Positions 13,682 through 21,441 of a stretch of 24,761 nt of DNA are shown here, in pieces. The notes under the pieces were generated by a model. The model saw only the letters and a program-made list of their open reading frames with translations. It did not search any database and was not told where the DNA came from. A program made the position numbers and the translations under genes. The DNA lies in the NCBI GenBank assembly GCA_964576365.1, contig CAZNUT010000018.1:1-24761 (forward strand), given 5' to 3'. The DNA is from CAZMJG01 sp964576365 (GTDB taxonomy: Bacteria > Patescibacteriota > Microgenomatia > UBA1406 > GWC2-37-13). Numbering within the stretch: the first letter of the stretch is position 1; each line of letters opens with the position of its first letter.

Positions 13682-14161
13682 ATGAAGACCTTCACTAAGG
13701 TTACTTTTTCCAAACACAACAAACAAATCTTATTGTTGTTTGTTCTTTTTGTCCTTTTCATAAACGTCTTACTCTTTATAGAAGTATATTCAGGTGTAAC
13801 TTACTACCTTTCAGACCGAATGATTCGCATAACCAGCTTTATCATGTCTTACTGCTCGTTTGTTATTATTGGGCTTATCCTATTCAAACTACAGGTAAAG
13901 CTACTTTACCGCATTTGTTTATATGTGATTTTAGTTCCTCTTGCCATATGCACCGGATTTCTCTCAGTGTTTGCGGGTATACTCACTCCTAATTCCCGCA
14001 ATGCTGAAGTAGTAACACATACATATTGCAGACAAGCTTTAGACAGACTGTATGCTCGCACTAACACCATACCATCAATAGATGCGCGTCTGAAAGACAT
14101 GACGCAATGTAAAAAGAATTTTTATGAAAACAAGTATTTACTGTTCAATATTGATCCTTAA
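13682..14161 (+). CDS. Hypothetical membrane protein, 159 residues
   Basis: Three hydrophobic helices (about 15-35, 47-66 and 74-100) are followed by a roughly 55-residue tail with two cysteines (THTYCRQALDRLYAR and DMTQCKKNF). No family was recognised. It has its own -10 box and is the last plus-strand gene before a gene-poor convergent region. The cysteines in a probably outside tail again suit the DsbA-like enzyme, but topology was not verified. Confidence 0.7.
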   Translation: MKTFTKVTFSKHNKQILLLFVLFVLFINVLLFIEVYSGVTYYLSDRMIRITSFIMSYCSFVIIGLILFKLQVKLLYRICLYVILVPLAICTGFLSVFAGILTPNSRNAEVVTHTYCRQALDRLYARTNTIPSIDARLKDMTQCKKNFYENKYLLFNIDP

Positions 14162-14345
14162 AAGGATACTCTCTTCGTCTTTTCTTCAAAAGGGGATAGA
14201 TAAATGATTACATTGTTCCAACAATCTAAATAAGGATTTTTGGCGCTTTTGAACAAGACAATCTACTTCAGGGAATTGAACTCATAAATACAAATTTTTT
14301 TAGCATCATTTAAACATAAAAAAAAGAAATAAATGAAAACAAATG

Positions 14346-14570
14346 TCACTTCAATGAAACAGTTAAAAACCACTCTTCTCTGCCGGTTTGAAGCGAAACA
14401 TCGTAAAAGATATAATTTACGACGTTATATCCTTTCTCTTCTCTTGCTTTTTCAAGCACGGATTTATACCCGACATACAACTGACATTTTGAGAGATTTG
14501 TGAAGTTATATTTCCAAAGCAGACTCAGTATAAAGTCATAATTATTTTTTTTATTTCTTATATTTTTCAA
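14346..14570 (-). CDS. Possible small hypothetical protein, 74 residues
   Basis: Read from TTG 14570, the frame gives KNIRNKKNNYDFILSLLWKY and later KCQLYVGYKSVLEKAREE, GYNVVNYIFYD and REEWFLTVSLK. The alternating polar and hydrophobic pattern in the second half looks protein-like. There is no ATG start and no clear promoter, and the frame continues open upstream of the TTG for some codons. It may be a real small gene, a remnant, or chance in AT-rich DNA. Confidence 0.35.
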   Translation of the reverse strand: MKNIRNKKNNYDFILSLLWKYNFTNLSKCQLYVGYKSVLEKAREEKGYNVVNYIFYDVSLQTGREEWFLTVSLK

Positions 14571-14764
14571 TGAAACAGCCCTCTTGCGTTTAAAATAACA
14601 AAAAAAAGGAATAACATGAGATTCAAAGAGCCGCCCTCTCTCTCGCTGAGGATTAGCAGTATCTATTTTAGATTGATATAATAATCTAAAACAAACTAAT
14701 TGAACTCAAATAAACATATGTATGAGTTATCCACATTCTATCTATATCAAAATACCACAAATAG

Positions 14765-14789
14765 TCCTATAGTAATTATTACTATAGGA
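14765..14789. repeat. Perfect 25-base palindrome
   Basis: Two 12-base arms (TCCTATAGTAAT and ATTACTATAGGA) around a single central T. It is too AT-rich for a strong terminator hairpin, and the near-zero spacer suits a dimeric DNA-binding protein or a recombination site. It contains TATAGT on both strands. Confidence 0.6.
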
Positions 14790-14845
14790 TATAAAATGCA
14801 CGTTCGTGGTTTTTTACTCCCTCCTCTCTCCCCTCCTCATCTTTC

Positions 14846-15679
14846 TTACCATTGAAGTGAGAAAAGCAAAATAACAACAACAAACAAAAACACAAATACA
14901 TATTCACGTACAACATTTGGAAATAATCGTTGATCTAAGTGTTGGCTAAATATTCCGCTGAGACAATAAAAAATTGTCGTGTACATAAGAGCTGCAATAT
15001 TTGGCTTTATGGGTAAAAATGCCAGCAAAATAGAGCTTTGTAACATAACAATACTCACAACAAGCCCATACCATCCGATATGACGATCGTATTCAGCTTT
15101 AGGATCAACTGTCCAAAATAATTGAATAACAATCGGAAGGGAAACAAGAGCAATCGTAATGCCGTTAAAGTAAAAATACTGCCTTGCAGTAAGAATGACA
15201 AGAGAAAAGAGAAAAATAATACATGTTTGAATAAAATAATTTACCGAAGAAGCAGCCCGAAATAGCGGAAGACTCTTCTCTACTCCTATATTGAAAATGT
15301 TGGCTGTCAAAAGTGTAGCATAATACAAAAATCCAAAAAGAATAGTCAACGGTAAACGGGTAAGCCAGCGAACGGGTAATAAAAAGTAAAATAAATACAA
15401 AGCAATAATAAGCATTAATGATGGGCTGAACAACATATACAATTCAACCCCATCTATTCCCTCAAACACAGCAAAATAAATCGAGATATATGCGCAGATG
15501 AGCAGCAATGGGATAACCCAATACCATGAAGACTGAAATGGTAAAAAAGTTGTCAGAAAAAATAGAAAAGTTACCAAAAAAGTTGCAGAGACTACACGAA
15601 TGCGCTTTGGAATATAATTAATAAGTAGAAATAAACGCCTCCATGTCAGTCTGATAAGATAACGAACATATTCTTTCAT
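14846..15679 (-). CDS. Hypothetical polytopic membrane protein
   Basis: A 277-residue protein with about eight predicted membrane helices and short basic N-terminal segment (MKEYVRYLIRLTWRRLF). No conserved catalytic motif was recognised; VDPKAEYDRHIGW is the most polar internal loop. Its start overlaps the yebC stop by four bases (ATGA), so it is translated as the second gene of that operon. Function unknown. Confidence 0.7.
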   Translation of the reverse strand: MKEYVRYLIRLTWRRLFLLINYIPKRIRVVSATFLVTFLFFLTTFLPFQSSWYWVIPLLLICAYISIYFAVFEGIDGVELYMLFSPSLMLIIALYLFYFLLPVRWLTRLPLTILFGFLYYATLLTANIFNIGVEKSLPLFRAASSVNYFIQTCIIFLFSLVILTARQYFYFNGITIALVSLPIVIQLFWTVDPKAEYDRHIGWYGLVVSIVMLQSSILLAFLPIKPNIAALMYTTIFYCLSGIFSQHLDQRLFPNVVREYVFVFLFVVVILLFSLQW

Positions 15680-16398
15680 ATATGTACTGAACTATTGGCA
15701 TACACCTTTTCAATATCATCAAGTTCTTCAAGCTTATCAGTTAAATCTGTAATTTGCCTCACAATTTCCTCATCAACCACGTCGACAGGATTTAAAATAT
15801 AATAGGTTCGTTGCGGATCAGAAAACTCAGAGTTGTGCTCTTGGCGATAAGCGATCAATTTTTGGGCTTGATGAAAAGGGATGAGTAAAATACTATCACC
15901 ATCTTCTTCAAAGATATCTATTGGCTTAATATAGTCAATAAATGACAAAATTGTATCCGCATCTGCCTGCATCCTCACCTCAAGTGCTTCCTGAAACAAT
16001 CTTTGAGCAGCTCCAGGTAAACCAAGCTTGCTTCCGTGCAAATCTAATATATTTCGCACTTCTGAAACAGTTCTGTGTGGATTATCCGTCGTACCTTCAA
16101 TAAGAAAAGCTATACCTGCTGGACCAAACGCTTCATATAAAACAGATTGCAAAGTATTTTTATTCTCACTGGATGCTTTTTGCACTGCTCTTTCAATTGT
16201 TTCGCGTGGCATATTATAGCGGCGAGCCTGATCAAGTGCAAAACGCAATTTGATATTTAAATTTGGATCGGTAAAACCTCCTCCTTCTACAACCGCAAGA
16301 GTGATTGCTTTCGAAAGTTTTGCAAATATGTTACCCTTTAATTTATCATTAGCCTGTTTTTTTCTCTTTATGTTAGCCCATTTAGAATGCCCTGACAT
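15676..16398 (-). CDS. yebC: YebC/PmpR (TACO1-type) protein
   Basis: 240 residues with the invariant family start MSGHSKWANIKRKKQAND, then KLSKAITLAVVEGGG, KASSENKNTLQSVLYEAFGP and the characteristic TTDNPHRTVSEVRNI. YebC-family proteins were described as transcription regulators and more recently as ribosome-associated factors that relieve stalling, e.g. at proline runs; the second role would suit a genome with Pro-rich surface proteins, which is inference. The start at 16398 is fixed by homology and by a TATAAT ending six bases upstream, not the longer frame from 16473. Divergent from the 16426 gene with a shared palindromic -10. Confidence 0.97.
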   Translation of the reverse strand: MSGHSKWANIKRKKQANDKLKGNIFAKLSKAITLAVVEGGGFTDPNLNIKLRFALDQARRYNMPRETIERAVQKASSENKNTLQSVLYEAFGPAGIAFLIEGTTDNPHRTVSEVRNILDLHGSKLGLPGAAQRLFQEALEVRMQADADTILSFIDYIKPIDIFEEDGDSILLIPFHQAQKLIAYRQEHNSEFSDPQRTYYILNPVDVVDEEIVRQITDLTDKLEELDDIEKVYANSSVHI

Positions 16399-16404
16399 GC
16401 CATT

Positions 16405-16417
16405 ATTATAGTATAAT
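16405..16417. promoter_or_regulatory. Shared palindromic divergent promoter for yebC and the 16426 gene
   Basis: ATTATAGTATAAT is a perfect palindrome carrying TATAAT on both strands. The minus-strand -10 ends 6 bases before yebC ATG and the plus-strand one ends 8 bases before ATG 16426. Two start codons only 27 bases apart must be served by mutually exclusive polymerase binding. Confidence 0.7.
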
Positions 16418-16425
16418 TTTTCGAT

Positions 16426-17280
16426 ATGGAAAACCAAGAAATAGATCAAAAAGATGGGTGGTGGAAGGCACAAGCAATTCCATTGATCCTGACGGTTGTT
16501 ATCTGCGCGATATTGATCGCGGTATTGTATTTCGTCATAACTGTTCTGAACAAGTACACAAAAACTGATATTTCGACTTCGATAAGACTTGGCGATGTTC
16601 TTGTTGGACTCACTATTTACCTCAAAACAAGTGTGGATTTTGCGCTTTTTATTGGCAACCTCATGAATGTATTTCGTGGATGGAAAAATCGAGTGATGAT
16701 AGAGGTTGGTACAGCAATAGGAAACGCGCTGGGCACATATATCATCCTTATAATCTGGGATTTTTTTCGAGATGTGGAGGTTCTCCTTGCGCTTATGATT
16801 TTTGTCGCAGCGTTAGTTTTGCTCAAACTCGCCGAAGAAGGGCTGGAACACACGCATCAATCCTCTACTTTTTTGCCCGAGTGGTTTTATACCGTAGCTG
16901 ATCGTTTCCAAACCATTCTTCATCAAGTAAATCGTATAGCAGGAAAACCGCTTGAGTATATTATGCCAAACCTTACTATGAAGCCGACAAAACAGACAGG
17001 ACTTATTGGCCTATTTGGCATGAGCTTCAGCATTCCGTTTATTTTAGGTCTTGATGATTTTGCAGGATATGTGCCGGTCTTCGATATTATTAATGTCTAT
17101 GGCTTCGGCATCGGAGTGCTCGTGGGACACATGATTCTAAACCTGTTTCTTTTTCTAAGCCCTTCAAAAACCATAAAAGCTGTCAAAGAACCCATTGTTT
17201 CATTTCTGGGTAGCGTCGCTTTCGTAGGATTGGCACTTTGGGGATTTTATGAAGTATTAAAATTACTTTTTTTTCATTAA
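16426..17280 (+). CDS. Hypothetical polytopic membrane protein with internal repeat
   Basis: 284 residues, about seven membrane helices. The two halves each contain a similar acidic membrane motif: KTSVDFALFIGNL in the first and LGLDDFAGYVPVF in the second, with Gly-rich helices EVGTAIGNALGTYI and GFGIGVLVGHMILN. The acidic residues within helices suggest an ion transporter (an arrangement seen in LysE/CadD-like or similar exporters), but I cannot assign the family. It starts 8 bases after its -10 box. Confidence 0.7.
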   Translation: MENQEIDQKDGWWKAQAIPLILTVVICAILIAVLYFVITVLNKYTKTDISTSIRLGDVLVGLTIYLKTSVDFALFIGNLMNVFRGWKNRVMIEVGTAIGNALGTYIILIIWDFFRDVEVLLALMIFVAALVLLKLAEEGLEHTHQSSTFLPEWFYTVADRFQTILHQVNRIAGKPLEYIMPNLTMKPTKQTGLIGLFGMSFSIPFILGLDDFAGYVPVFDIINVYGFGIGVLVGHMILNLFLFLSPSKTIKAVKEPIVSFLGSVAFVGLALWGFYEVLKLLFFH

Positions 17281-17287
17281 ATGCTTA

Positions 17288-17315
17288 TTGACATCGACGT
17301 ATTATATCCTATACT
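17288..17315 (+). promoter_or_regulatory. Consensus promoter of the TPR gene
   Basis: TTGACA (17288-17293), 16-base spacer, TATACT (17310-17315), ending 9 bases before ATG 17325. The best -35 in the window, and still with practically no leader. Confidence 0.7.
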
Positions 17316-17324
17316 CTTCTAGTC

Positions 17325-18149
17325 ATGGCAAATATCAAATTTCTTGAAGAACAAGCAATAGACGCTGCAGTAAATGCAAAATGGCAGGATGCAGTTACCT
17401 TAAATGAACAAATTATTGCAGAAAATGGTGAACAAATTGATGCTTATCTGCGTCTGGGATTTGCATTTCTTCAACTCAACAAATTGAAGGAAGCTATTAA
17501 AGCATACAAAAAGGCTCTTCAAGTACAACCAAAAAATATTATTGCTATCGAACATTTGGAAAAAATTCATATTCTTACATCAAAGAAAAAGCAAAAAACC
17601 ATTCACACTACCAAATTTGACCCTGATTTATTCTTGGAGATACCGGGAAAAACACGTACTGTTCGCTTGACAAATCTAGGTCAAAAAGAAGATCTTGCCG
17701 GACGTAATATAGGTGAAGAAGTGATTTTAAAAGAAAAAAAACGGAGATTAGAGGTGCGTTCTCTTGACAATGAATATATCGGCACACTTCCTGATGATAT
17801 ATCTAAAAGACTTACTTATTTTATTCAAGAAAAAAGCGATTATAAAACATATATTAAAGAATTTGGTCTAAGCGAGGTTGTTGTCTTTATCAAAGAGATC
17901 TCTAAAGGAGGAAAGGTTCGTCAATATCCATCGTTTCCGTCTAATCCGCATGTCATGCTTACCGATATACAACATCTAGAAGATACCGAAGAGGGAGATG
18001 AAGAATCAGAAGAGCATGGTGATGAAGATGATGTTGATATGGATCCGCATAATATGGCAGAAAATTGGGAAGAAGAATCAGACGAAGAAGACAAAGATCT
18101 TGAAAGCATCATTCATGTTGAAGATGAAGACGAAGAAGAAGAGGAATAA
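17325..18149 (+). CDS. TPR protein with acidic C-terminal tail
   Basis: 274 residues, cytoplasmic. Tetratricopeptide-like helices fill residues 1 to about 80 (LGFAFLQLNKLKEAIKAYKK, LQVQPKNIIAI). A central domain (about 100-195) has an LEVRSLDNEYIGTLPDDIS stretch like small beta-barrel (HIRAN-type) domains. From about 215 on there is a run of Glu/Asp ending in EEEEE. The acidic tail suggests nucleic-acid mimicry or binding of basic proteins such as ribosomal proteins; this is inference. Its last 37 bases overlap a convergent gene. Confidence 0.75.
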   Translation: MANIKFLEEQAIDAAVNAKWQDAVTLNEQIIAENGEQIDAYLRLGFAFLQLNKLKEAIKAYKKALQVQPKNIIAIEHLEKIHILTSKKKQKTIHTTKFDPDLFLEIPGKTRTVRLTNLGQKEDLAGRNIGEEVILKEKKRRLEVRSLDNEYIGTLPDDISKRLTYFIQEKSDYKTYIKEFGLSEVVVFIKEISKGGKVRQYPSFPSNPHVMLTDIQHLEDTEEGDEESEEHGDEDDVDMDPHNMAENWEEESDEEDKDLESIIHVEDEDEEEEE

Positions 18150-18307
18150 TGATGAATCGCGTCACGAAAAAAAACAAATCTTCCTCTAATGCGCCTCAGC
18201 GATAATTGTTTACGAATTTCCACAGGTACATCAAAATCTCTCATCGAACGTAACGCAAGCAGAAATGAAACAATGAGAATAACAAAAAAAGTAGATATGA
18301 TAAGCAT
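18113..18307 (-). CDS. Small single-pass membrane protein
   Basis: 64 residues from ATG 18307 (a longer frame from 18331 is less likely because the promoter lies inside it). It has one N-terminal membrane helix (MLIISTFFVILIVSFLLAL), then the basic segment RKQLSLRRIRGRFVFFRDAI and a poly-serine end. It is divergent from the 18334 gene and convergent with the TPR gene, overlapping it by 37 bases. The poly-Ser tail is the reverse of the Glu/Asp tail codons, so the tail may be incidental. Supported by a TATAAC -10 nine bases before ATG and protein-like composition; no homology known. Confidence 0.5.
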   Translation of the reverse strand: MLIISTFFVILIVSFLLALRSMRDFDVPVEIRKQLSLRRIRGRFVFFRDAIHHYSSSSSSSSST

Positions 18308-18316
18308 ATGAGTCCT

Positions 18317-18329
18317 GTTATAGTATAAC
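18317..18329. promoter_or_regulatory. Second palindromic divergent -10 element
   Basis: GTTATAGTATAAC is a perfect palindrome. On the plus strand TATAGT (18319-18324) ends 9 bases before ATG 18334. On the minus strand TATAAC ends 9 bases before ATG 18307. It repeats the design at 16405-16417. Confidence 0.55.
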
Positions 18330-18333
18330 ATAT

Positions 18334-20085
18334 ATGCGTTTTCTTCCCTTAAGATACTCCTTTTTTTTCATTGCATGTATACTCACTATTTTAGGTCTCT
18401 TAATCTACACGAATACGATTTTTCATCAATTTGCCGTTGTGGATGATCTGCAGGGTATAGTAGAAAATCAAGAAATAAAGCAACTTTCAACAACAATTTC
18501 TACCTTTATTTTTGGCAGAATAGTCGGGGCTTTTTTGATAGCTATTTTTGGACTTAATCCACTGCCCTTTCATGTCGTCTCAGTCACTTCTCACATCATT
18601 GCAGCCTGGTGTGTATATTTATTTTTACGTATACCTTTTGGAGAGAAAAGAGCTGCTCTTGCCAGCATCTTATTTACCATACATCCTGCAAACACTGAGG
18701 CTGTTAATTGGCTCAGTGCTCAATCATATATTTTTTCCGCCATCATTATCTATCTGTTGTTCTACTTTCAATCGGCTTATATAAAAAAACCAAATAACCG
18801 TTATGTATGGCTACTAGGAGGCACATATCTCTTTTTTATTATATTTTTCAGAAGTGCGTGGGTCATAGCAGCTCCTTGCATGCTTTTCATTTATGCCTTT
18901 TTTGTCGAACAACATAAACTGCGCTTTTCGCAGTATAAAAAAATTCTTTTTATCCTTACAGCTGGCTTACTTCTATATCTTATTGTGTTTCTTCCCTCCA
19001 GTTTTGGTCACCGGATTGCTATGGAATCAGAAATGTCAGGTAAATCTGCGCTCAATCAACAGCAACTTATACCTATTATTGAAGGATATCCTTATAGTTT
19101 GTATAAAATGATATTGGTTTATGTGTGGCCAGCATCGTTGAGCATATATGATGATGGCTCAACAATCACGACAGGTCTCAAACTGTTATTTTTTTCAGTC
19201 TCCGCTTTATATATAAGCCTCGCTTCATTTTTTCTTTATCAAAAACAATATCGAATTTTCGGGCTTTTGCTACTGCTTCCTGCTTGTGTAGCACCTGTAT
19301 TCAGCCCGATCAAAATCACATGGTTTATGGCAGAACGATATCTATATCTGGGTACACCATTTTTCTGTCTGCTTATCATTTATTTCTTACAATATTTACA
19401 AAAACTTGTTCGTTGGCGATATTTCTTTCCCGCCATATTTATCGCCTACAGTCTCACCCTTACACTACGAACGGTGACACGCAATAGAGACTGGCAAACA
19501 CCCGAAACACTAGCACTTGCTACTATTCGTACTTCTCCATTGAGTATTCGCCCTTACAATGATCTAGCGGGATATTATTTTCTGAAAGGAGACATTAAAA
19601 AATCAAAACTGGGATTTAAAAAAACACTTACCATTGGACCTTCACTGGTGGCCATGAACAATCTAGGACTTATATATATGAAGCATGGTCTTGATCCACA
19701 ACTACATGCCATTGACATATCAAGTGAAGAAGCGCTAAATCAAGCAAAAAGTGCCATCAGCAGCAACCAATATCGACTAGCTCTTTTTTATCTTAATGAA
19801 GTTTATCGTCAGAAACCAAATAATATTTCTGCGTTGCTTTATATCGCTCATACTTACATTGAGCTAGGAAAACTTGATCTGGCTACACAATTTATTAATA
19901 AGGCACAAGCTGCTGACCCAGAAAATGCCGACGTTTGGTTTGTAAAAGGGTATCTCAGCTTTAAAAAAAATCAGCTCGAAAATGCGCGTGAATCACTTCA
20001 GCATGTATTAAAACTCAACCCCGGACACGAAGCTGCAAAACAAAATCTACTTTTTATTATGGAGACAATGAAAAAAAATAAATAG
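18334..20085 (+). CDS. TMTC-like membrane protein: GT-C glycosyltransferase with TPR tail
   Basis: 583 residues. The N-terminal 400 hold about ten membrane helices with GT-C hallmarks: the loop-1 acidic pair VVDDLQGI, the TMTC-type segment HPANTEAVNWLSAQSYIFSA and AERYLYLGTPFF. The C-terminus is a set of TPR repeats (about 415-575), including PNNISALLYIAHTYIELGKL and NADVWFVKGYLSFKKNQLEN. Eukaryotic TMTC proteins are protein O-mannosyltransferases; the bacterial relatives are presumed glycosyltransferases using lipid-linked sugar. Ser/Thr-rich surface proteins such as 6596 and 7283 are possible substrates. Start from a palindromic -10 just upstream. Confidence 0.82.
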   Translation: MRFLPLRYSFFFIACILTILGLLIYTNTIFHQFAVVDDLQGIVENQEIKQLSTTISTFIFGRIVGAFLIAIFGLNPLPFHVVSVTSHIIAAWCVYLFLRIPFGEKRAALASILFTIHPANTEAVNWLSAQSYIFSAIIIYLLFYFQSAYIKKPNNRYVWLLGGTYLFFIIFFRSAWVIAAPCMLFIYAFFVEQHKLRFSQYKKILFILTAGLLLYLIVFLPSSFGHRIAMESEMSGKSALNQQQLIPIIEGYPYSLYKMILVYVWPASLSIYDDGSTITTGLKLLFFSVSALYISLASFFLYQKQYRIFGLLLLLPACVAPVFSPIKITWFMAERYLYLGTPFFCLLIIYFLQYLQKLVRWRYFFPAIFIAYSLTLTLRTVTRNRDWQTPETLALATIRTSPLSIRPYNDLAGYYFLKGDIKKSKLGFKKTLTIGPSLVAMNNLGLIYMKHGLDPQLHAIDISSEEALNQAKSAISSNQYRLALFYLNEVYRQKPNNISALLYIAHTYIELGKLDLATQFINKAQAADPENADVWFVKGYLSFKKNQLENARESLQHVLKLNPGHEAAKQNLLFIMETMKKNK

Positions 20086-20110
20086 ATTTAAAAAAACATG
20101 TGAGCGATCT

Positions 20111-21037
20111 CTATTTTACATACCAGTCTTCTTCCAATTCCGCTCCCATCAATAATACGACATCATAAATGTCAGTTTTCCCTTTTGACAATCTACAACC
20201 GAAATATGATGCAGTGTCTTTTGCGGTGATCGAAAATTCGTTACTATTCTGTTCTGTCACTATACACCTGTCCCCTACTTTCTTATTTGAAACCTGCAAG
20301 ATATCACTTACTCTAATTCCTGTACCTTGCATAATCGCTGAAATCGTTGCAGCAGCTTGATAATTGCGAATATATCGAATTTGTACATTTTTACGTTCAC
20401 TTCGATATTTTGTTTGATACAAAAGCCCCTTGCTCTTTTTTGCGAAAGAATCAGATTGAAAAAAAATATCTTCGGTATGCACTCTCCCTTTGTTTTCTCG
20501 GTATGCCACACTATCAAAATCAGTGTCTTCAGTTCCAAACAACAATAAAACGATATATAGCCTGTCAAAAAAACTCGCATTACTTTGATACGAAAAAATA
20601 TGAGGCAAATATGGTCTTTGGGGTGATTTGGGAAACTGAGTACCGTAATACACATCTTCTGTATGGGGATAAAAAGTTGCGTGTATAAAAGAAGTTGTAG
20701 CAAAACTCATTGTTTTTTGCATGATGTCTGGCTCCCCTTCAAGATATGCCAATTTTCCCAACGATCCTGTGCGATAATTTCCGAAGCCGCCAGGTACTTG
20801 TACTTTTAAGTCAGGAAAAAAATAAATGACATAATGTCTACCTCCAGCTGTGTCCAATGAATAATATGCAGCATTTTGACCATACAAAAATATATTTACA
20901 CGCTCACCATGATTCATAAACAGCGAGTTGCGATACGAATGTATAAGTTTAAACAGGAAATAACCCGCAATAACGACCACTAAGGTTGAATATAGAAAAG
21001 TGGCACGTGTGAAGTGGGAATACCGAGTAATTTTCAT
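20111..21037 (-). CDS. Exported protein with LytR C-terminal domain and degenerate LCP-like part
   Basis: 308 residues with an N-terminal membrane anchor (about 13-32). The middle (RVNIFLYGQNAAYYSLD, PDLKVQVPGGFGNYRTGSLG, KLAYLEGEPDIMQKTM) loosely follows the LytR-CpsA-Psr pattern, but I do not see its catalytic Asp/Arg set. The last 90 residues (IRYIRNYQAAATISAIMQGTG ... FGCRLSK) look like a LytR_C domain. LCP enzymes attach glycopolymers to peptidoglycan; this one may only bind. It is the third gene of the minus set after the Lgt-like and DksA-like genes, 25 bases from the latter. Family call moderate. Confidence 0.6.
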   Translation of the reverse strand: MKITRYSHFTRATFLYSTLVVVIAGYFLFKLIHSYRNSLFMNHGERVNIFLYGQNAAYYSLDTAGGRHYVIYFFPDLKVQVPGGFGNYRTGSLGKLAYLEGEPDIMQKTMSFATTSFIHATFYPHTEDVYYGTQFPKSPQRPYLPHIFSYQSNASFFDRLYIVLLLFGTEDTDFDSVAYRENKGRVHTEDIFFQSDSFAKKSKGLLYQTKYRSERKNVQIRYIRNYQAAATISAIMQGTGIRVSDILQVSNKKVGDRCIVTEQNSNEFSITAKDTASYFGCRLSKGKTDIYDVVLLMGAELEEDWYVK

Positions 21038-21062
21038 GCATGTTACTCTATCAGAGCGATGT

Positions 21063-21416
21063 TTATTTTTTCAATTCACTTTCACATGTTACGCAATATT
21101 GAGTCTCAGGAATAAGCTCTAATCTCTTTGAAGGTATAACCATATTACATCTTTTGCAAATGCCATAGCGGCCTTTTTTTACACGGTCTAATGCTTGTTG
21201 AATATTCTCAATACGTTGTTGAAGCGATTTTATTTCTGCTTCAATGCGTTGATGAGCCTCTTGTTCGCGTACATCCGTGTCAACAGCTGCATTATTTGAG
21301 GCATAATCCGGATCACTAAATGGATCATCTTGCTTTAAAATCTTAATACGCTGAGCAATGTCCTCCATCTCTTTGATGAGTTTTTTTTCAATTTGAGTTG
21401 AGTCTGTTTTATTCAT
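21063..21416 (-). CDS. DksA/TraR-type C4 zinc-finger protein
   Basis: 117 residues. An acidic coiled-coil part (IEAEIKSLQQRIENIQQALDR) leads into RVKKGRYGICKRCNMVIPSK and LIPETQYCVTCES, which give the four zinc-binding cysteines (CxxC...CxxC). The family binds RNA polymerase in its secondary channel; small versions are general stress regulators of unknown target. ATG 21416 is preferred over the frame opening at 21467, since it gives the usual N-terminus and follows the lgt-like stop by 25 bases. Confidence 0.88.
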   Translation of the reverse strand: MNKTDSTQIEKKLIKEMEDIAQRIKILKQDDPFSDPDYASNNAAVDTDVREQEAHQRIEAEIKSLQQRIENIQQALDRVKKGRYGICKRCNMVIPSKRLELIPETQYCVTCESELKK

Positions 21417-21441
21417 AGATAAAAATAAATTGATAGTGTTT

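Larger units (their letters stand above)
14162..14845. other. Gene-poor convergent region with palindromes
   Basis: 684 AT-rich bases between convergent genes. It holds a possible small gene (14346-14570), a 9-bp AT hairpin at 14666-14691 (TTTTAGATT and AATCTAAAA), one perfect DnaA-box match TTATCCACA (14727-14735), a 25-base palindrome (14765-14789) and a pyrimidine-rich run just after it (14816-14840). No GC-rich terminator stands out. Nothing else was recognised. Confidence 0.5.

Noticed and set aside
14727..14735. Replication origin at the DnaA box
   Set aside because: Only one box, flanked by convergent genes, with no dnaA or dnaN nearby; the same 9-mer also occurs by chance inside the coding region of the 22339 gene.
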